Below are positions 3,672-7,003 of a stretch of DNA of 7,003 bases, piece by piece; position 1 is the stretch's first letter; every line of letters begins with the position of its first letter. This stretch comes from JBEHWX01 sp048498995 (GTDB taxonomy: Bacteria; Bacteroidota; Ignavibacteria; OLB7). The stretch lies in NCBI GenBank assembly GCA_048498995.1, contig JBEHWX010000170.1, positions 1 through 7,003 of the forward strand, read 5' to 3'. The notes beneath the pieces were generated by a model that ran no database searches, had not been told where the DNA came from, and saw only the letters and a program-made list of their open reading frames with translations. The position numbers and the translations under genes are program-made.

Positions 3672-6341
3672 ATGAACATGACCTTCTCCTCTACGATCGA
3701 CCTCGCCTCCGGCCTCCGCGACAACGGACGGGCCCTCGGCCTCCGGAGCTGGATGGTGGCGCTTCTGCTGACGCTGGCCCCGGCCATCGCCTCGGCCACC
3801 GGCGGACTGCCGACCGATCTGAACAAGGAGACGGAGGTTCTCGATATCGAAGCGCTCTTCCCGTCGGAGGAAGGTCTGGTGAAGGTCGAGGTCAGCGGCA
3901 TCGACAGCCACGACTTCCTCGCCCGCTACATGGGTGACTCCCTCTTCATCCCGTATCAGGGCATCTGCGACTTCATCCGCATGACCAACAGCATCTCCCC
4001 GGACCTGATGACGATGACCGGCGAGATCGACCGCAAGGGCGCCTTCACGATCTCCCGCGCCTCCGGCACGGTGACCTACGCCGGCGGCGAGAGCTTCTCC
4101 TTCCCGATGACCGAGATCCGGATCGTCCGCGGCGAAGTCTACATCGAGTACACCCTGCTGTCGAAGGTGCTCGGCGTGACGATGAACTTCGACGCCTCGA
4201 ATCTGAAGCTCCTGATCTCCTCCGACGATCGCCTTCCGATCGTGCAGTGGACGCGCAACCAGAGCCGCTACCAGTCGCTGATGTTCGATCGCGCCGACGC
4301 CCGCCAGGACGAGACCGGCGAGATGCACCGCGGCCTGTTCAGCGCCCCGATCATCAACTGGGGCATCAACTCGAGCCTGGACCGCTCGCTGACCCGCAAC
4401 GTCGGCGCGCAGCTCCGGTTCGGCAGCCAGTTTCTCTACGGCGTGCTCGAAGGGGGCATCATCGGCGGTTACGCCAGCAACGCCGCCAACTACAGCGTCG
4501 ACGGCATCACCTGGCGCTTCCAGACGCCGGAGTTCGCACCGCTGCGCCAGGTCACCGTCGGCACGCTGCTGATCGACGGCAACCGCCGCAACGGCGTCGA
4601 GGTTTCCAACGCGCCGCTCGCCCCGTACAAGAACGCCCGCATCTACGAGCTGACCGGCCAGACCCAGCCGGGCTGGAACGTGGAGCTCTACGACGGCGCC
4701 CGCCTGATCGACGTGACCCAGGGTGACTCGGTGGGACGCTACGGCTTCAAGATCCCGATGAACTACGGCACGATCGACCGCACGATCCGTCAGATGGGAC
4801 CGCACGGCGAGGTGATCGTCGAGGACCGTCGGATCCAGCTCGGCCAGGAGATGCTTCCGGCCGGCGTGGTCGAGTACACGGCCGCCGCGGCCGTCGACAG
4901 CCTGAGCACCTCGGCCAACCTGAGCGGCAAGGGCCGCCTCTCGGTCGGCCTCGGCGATCGGATCACCGTCGGCGGCGAGGTTCGCTACCAGTCGCCGCTG
5001 GCCAGCCGGTTCTCGGCCGACAGCCTCCGCCCGACGGCGCTGGCTTCCCTCTGGCTCGGACAGACCACGTCGCTCGGCCTTCGCTACGATGTGCTGGCCA
5101 GCCTCCTGGCCGGCGATCTCTACACGATCACCTCCGACAACGGCTCCTACCGCCTGCTGGTCGACTCGCTCTCGCCGACGGCGCTGACCGGCCACATGGT
5201 CGGCACGATGAGCAAGACGTTCGACCGGATCTCGGTCGGCGGCGAGGCTCAGGTGCGCCGCCTGAACGACGGGCTGACGTACTCGATCGAGCCGCAGATC
5301 TCCGGCAACATCGGCGGCTACACCTTCGTCGGCGGCACGCGCTACGCCTCCAGCACCATCCCCTCCGAGAGCGTGATGGCCACCCGCTTCGGCAGCGGCC
5401 AGCAGCTGACCAGCTCGCTCCGTGTGATCGGCTCCCCGTTCGCGGCGATGCTCCTGTCGGCGCAGGGCACCTACAGCTTCACCGAGCGGACGCTGGCCGG
5501 CCTGGACGTGACCGCCTACTTCCGGCTCGGCGGCACCTTCGGCCTGAACCTCGGCTATCACGTCAGCAACCTGAACTGGAGCAACGCCACGGTGCAGGCG
5601 CAGCTGAATATCGATCTGGCCTCGCTCCGCGCCACGGTCAACTCCACCTTCGTCGACGGCAACCTGATGGGCTCGACGCAGCTGCAGGGAAGCGCCATCC
5701 TCTCCTCGCACGGCATTCAGACCTTCGCCGATCCGTCGGTCGGACAGGCCTCGGTGCTGATCGTCGCCTACAACGACGCCAACGGCAACGGCGTGCGCGA
5801 CAACGGCGAGGAGACGATCGACGCCCCGCCGGCCCGCCTCTCGCTCGACGGCGCCGACCGCTCGACCGACGACGGCATCTTCCGCGCCGTGCCGGCCAAC
5901 CGCGAGTGCATGGTCGAGGTCGACCGCTGGTTCCACGCCACGAACAACCTTTTCCCGGGCCGCTCCCGCTTCCCCCTCTACACGATCCCGGACGAGCTTC
6001 AGGTGCTGGAGATTCCCTTCTCCGAGGGCTTCGACGTGACCGCGCTCTGCACGACGGTCGATGCCGACGGCAGCCGCGAGCGCGCCAACCGCGGCCAGAC
6101 CGACGGGCTCCGCGTCCGCCTGGTGTCGACCACCGGCCAGTCGTTCGACGGCGAGGTCTTCGTCGATGGAACGATGCTGGTGACCGGCGTCACCGCCGGC
6201 GAGTACATGATCGAGTTCGACGCCGCGCAGCTTGCCTCGCGCCGCCTGAGCACCGGCGACGGCCTTCCGACGGTGAAGCTCTCGAGCGCCGATCACCACA
6301 TGCCGGCGATCATCCTCCAGATGGTCGAGTCGGCGCGGTAA
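3672..6341 (+). CDS. Usher-like outer-membrane protein of a divergent chaperone-usher system
   Basis: This is an 889-aa protein starting at ATG 3672 (ATG 3678 possible; ATG 3627 adds 15 polar residues and has no SD). Signal peptide: Arg25, core 27-39, ASA before Thr43. The N-terminal region (about 43-205) has two similar stretches, SLFIPYQGICDFI at 90 and EVYIEYTLLSKVLGV at 155, both like the copper-amine-oxidase-N-type fold; they may bind chaperone-subunit complexes. A plug-like stretch is at about 306-395: GVEVSNAPLAPYKNARIYELTG, PGWNVELYDG (333-342), then G-R-Y-G-F-K-I-P. This resembles the usher pattern 'G..VSn.Pl......G...pgs.VElY.n..l......G.Y.F...P'. Long alternating strands with GSQFLYG, VGGTRYAS and similar fill the barrel to about 690. 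The C-terminus has YNDANGNGVRDNGEE (Asp702 to Glu713), a D-x-N-x-N-G-x-x-D loop as in CS1-type ushers and SdrD-B domains, then a small beta domain. Its role is to secrete and assemble the neighbouring subunits. It is about the length of FimD/CfaC-type ushers, but too diverged for a gene name. Confidence 0.75.
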   Translation: MNMTFSSTIDLASGLRDNGRALGLRSWMVALLLTLAPAIASATGGLPTDLNKETEVLDIEALFPSEEGLVKVEVSGIDSHDFLARYMGDSLFIPYQGICDFIRMTNSISPDLMTMTGEIDRKGAFTISRASGTVTYAGGESFSFPMTEIRIVRGEVYIEYTLLSKVLGVTMNFDASNLKLLISSDDRLPIVQWTRNQSRYQSLMFDRADARQDETGEMHRGLFSAPIINWGINSSLDRSLTRNVGAQLRFGSQFLYGVLEGGIIGGYASNAANYSVDGITWRFQTPEFAPLRQVTVGTLLIDGNRRNGVEVSNAPLAPYKNARIYELTGQTQPGWNVELYDGARLIDVTQGDSVGRYGFKIPMNYGTIDRTIRQMGPHGEVIVEDRRIQLGQEMLPAGVVEYTAAAAVDSLSTSANLSGKGRLSVGLGDRITVGGEVRYQSPLASRFSADSLRPTALASLWLGQTTSLGLRYDVLASLLAGDLYTITSDNGSYRLLVDSLSPTALTGHMVGTMSKTFDRISVGGEAQVRRLNDGLTYSIEPQISGNIGGYTFVGGTRYASSTIPSESVMATRFGSGQQLTSSLRVIGSPFAAMLLSAQGTYSFTERTLAGLDVTAYFRLGGTFGLNLGYHVSNLNWSNATVQAQLNIDLASLRATVNSTFVDGNLMGSTQLQGSAILSSHGIQTFADPSVGQASVLIVAYNDANGNGVRDNGEETIDAPPARLSLDGADRSTDDGIFRAVPANRECMVEVDRWFHATNNLFPGRSRFPLYTIPDELQVLEIPFSEGFDVTALCTTVDADGSRERANRGQTDGLRVRLVSTTGQSFDGEVFVDGTMLVTGVTAGEYMIEFDAAQLASRRLSTGDGLPTVKLSSADHHMPAIILQMVESAR

Positions 6342-6432
6342 ACGACGAACGGAATCGTCCCGATGAACGATGAAGACCGAGGCCCCGAGATGATGAACGG
6401 ATGGCGATAAACCACGACATGATGCGCGGAGG

Positions 6433-6960
6433 ATGGCGACGTTCTTCGCGCATCGGCGTTACGGAGTATCGGAACGCGAGGTGATGATGCGGGTGAGGGG
6501 GATGGAGAACGATGGTGATGAAGCGACCGAACCTGAACGGCGCGAACGGCCTCGAAGTCGCCGCGCCCCGATTCACGCGATGGGAGCGCGCAACCACGAA
6601 GGAGCATCCACGAATGGAGCATCCATGAACGGAGCATCCATGAACGGAGCATCCATGAACGGAGCATCCATGAACGAAGCATCCATGAACGGAGCATCCA
6701 TGAACGGAGCATCCATGAACGGAGCATCCATGAACGGAGCATCCATGAACGGAGCAACCACCTCCCGACCGCGGCTGCATGCCGGCGGGCCGCTGATCCT
6801 CGCCGCGATACTTCTGCTGGTGGGGGCGATGCTGATGAGCCTGCTCCCGGGCTCTTCCCCAGTCACGAGACACGGACGGCGTCCGATGGAGCCGGAAACG
6901 GCACGGGCGGGGATGCCGGCGCCGGTCGACGCCGTGCCCGGGCATGCCGTCGGACCATGA
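6433..6960 (+). CDS. Repeat-containing single-pass membrane protein (start uncertain)
   Basis: The frame is open for 175 codons. If used in full, the product is a charged, Arg-rich N-terminal part, a repeat region of GASTN, four GASMN, EASMN, four GASMN and GATTS, then one hydrophobic segment of about 20 residues (PLILAAILLLVGAMLMSLLPG) and a Pro/Ala/Gly tail. Only the part after the repeats has strong coding character: 53 of 69 codons end in G or C. Before the repeats this frame is poor (16 of 30), and another frame is better (23 of 29). ATG 6433 touches GGAGG with no spacer, an improbable start. Starts within the repeat units (6625 to 6745) each have GGAG 5 nt upstream and would give products down to 71 aa consisting of little more than the membrane segment and tail. 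The stop overlaps the next gene's ATG (ATGA), which supports real translation here. Function unknown; it follows the usher by 91 bp. Confidence 0.5.
   Translation: MATFFAHRRYGVSEREVMMRVRGMENDGDEATEPERRERPRSRRAPIHAMGARNHEGASTNGASMNGASMNGASMNGASMNEASMNGASMNGASMNGASMNGASMNGATTSRPRLHAGGPLILAAILLLVGAMLMSLLPGSSPVTRHGRRPMEPETARAGMPAPVDAVPGHAVGP
6512..6628 (+). CDS. Possible 38-aa reading frame, perhaps the original 5' part of the membrane-protein gene
   Basis: ATG 6512 (or ATG 6518) opens a frame reading MVMKRPNLNGANGLEV and so on, with GGAG 4 nt upstream. Of 29 codons from AAG 6521 to CAT, 23 end in G or C, clearly better than the overlapping frame at the same place. It ends at TGA 6626-6628, which overlaps the first repeat ATG (6625) as ATGA. 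Either it is a small coupled ORF, or it is the true N-terminal region of the membrane-protein gene, now out of frame with the 3' part because of the repeat expansion. No domain is recognisable. Confidence 0.35.
   Translation: MVMKRPNLNGANGLEVAAPRFTRWERATTKEHPRMEHP
6601..6765 (+). repeat. 15-bp tandem repeat array (10 units plus a degenerate one)
   Basis: The unit is GGAGCATCCATGAAC. Ten contiguous units fill 6601-6750 and a diverged one (GGAGCAACCACCTCC) fills 6751-6765. Variants: unit 1 ends CACGAAT and so lacks ATG; unit 6 (6676) begins GAAG; the rest are identical, pointing to recent expansion or homogenisation. The length is a multiple of three, so copy-number change keeps frame. In the frame of the downstream membrane segment it encodes GASMN. 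Nine units carry ATG (6625, 6640 ... 6745), and all of those but unit 6 have GGAG five bases before it. Confidence 0.95.
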
Positions 6961-7003
6961 GGCGGGGCGGCAGGGGGGCTTTCGGGGCGACAAGGTTTCT
7001 TCC
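6957..7003 (+). CDS. Start of a gene leaving the window (partial)
   Basis: ATG 6957 overlaps the preceding TGA as ATGA, the usual sign of translational coupling, and the frame stays open to the end of the window: MRRGGRGAFGATRFL. The basic, Gly-rich start could be the n-region of a signal peptide or a cytoplasmic head before a membrane segment. With 15 codons visible nothing more can be said. The AT content and codon use are unremarkable. Confidence 0.4.
   Translation, partial: MRRGGRGAFGATRFL

Noticed and set aside
3399..6299. 966-codon open frame on the minus strand covering almost the whole usher
   Set aside because: It is a shadow of a GC-rich gene: the product is Arg/Ala/Gly/His-rich without domains, hydrophobic segments or a sensible start, while the + strand frame gives a signal peptide, beta-barrel pattern and usher motifs.
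6601..6765. CRISPR array
   Set aside because: Units are directly contiguous with no spacers and only 15 bp long.
6293..6993. Three overlapping minus-strand frames through the 15-bp repeats (MLRSW, HGCSV and MDAPF repeats)
   Set aside because: A stop-free 15-bp unit keeps frames open automatically. There is no SD, and the flanking parts have poor codon use; the + strand has the membrane segment and the ATGA overlap.

Overview
The window comes from a high-GC Gram-negative bacterium. The evidence is a strong preference for G or C at third codon positions, secreted proteins with Sec signal peptides (three of four ending in A-S-A before Gln or Thr, mostly 'ASAQ'), and a large outer-membrane usher-like protein. 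The phylum cannot be fixed from the sequence. Shine-Dalgarno (SD) sequences are weak or absent before several genes but clear before others.

Layout, all on the + strand: (1) 2-328, the 3' end of a secreted DUF4402-like fimbrial subunit, followed by an 18-bp stem-loop; (2) 447-1310, a PapD-like periplasmic chaperone; (3) 1311-2147, a long spacer holding a possible structured leader, an 84-codon gene of unknown function with a good SD (1506-1760), a good intrinsic terminator (1845-1886) and two small tandem duplications; (4) 2148-2663 and 2707-3291, two paralogous DUF4402-like subunits, about 61% identical over their last 120 residues, followed by a 17-bp stem-loop and a G-free C-rich tract; (5) 3672-6341, an 889-aa usher-like outer-membrane protein; (6) 6342-7003, a short gene or gene remnant built round ten 15-bp tandem repeats (GASMN in the protein), ending in a single transmembrane segment, and overlapping by ATGA the start of another gene that leaves the window.

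The first five regions read as one surface-fibre locus of a divergent, non-FimCD chaperone-usher type. The subunits cross the inner membrane by Sec, the chaperone holds them in the periplasm, and the usher secretes and assembles them. Spacing and hairpins suggest several transcripts. A shared tripartite motif upstream of the paralog pair (1986-2021) and of the usher (3533-3557) suggests these units may be controlled together.

The most unusual element is the 3' repeat array. Nine of its ten units carry ATG, eight of them with a GGAG-N5-ATG start-site geometry, all in the frame of the downstream membrane segment. The coding signal before the array lies in a different frame and stops at an ATGA overlap with the first repeat ATG.
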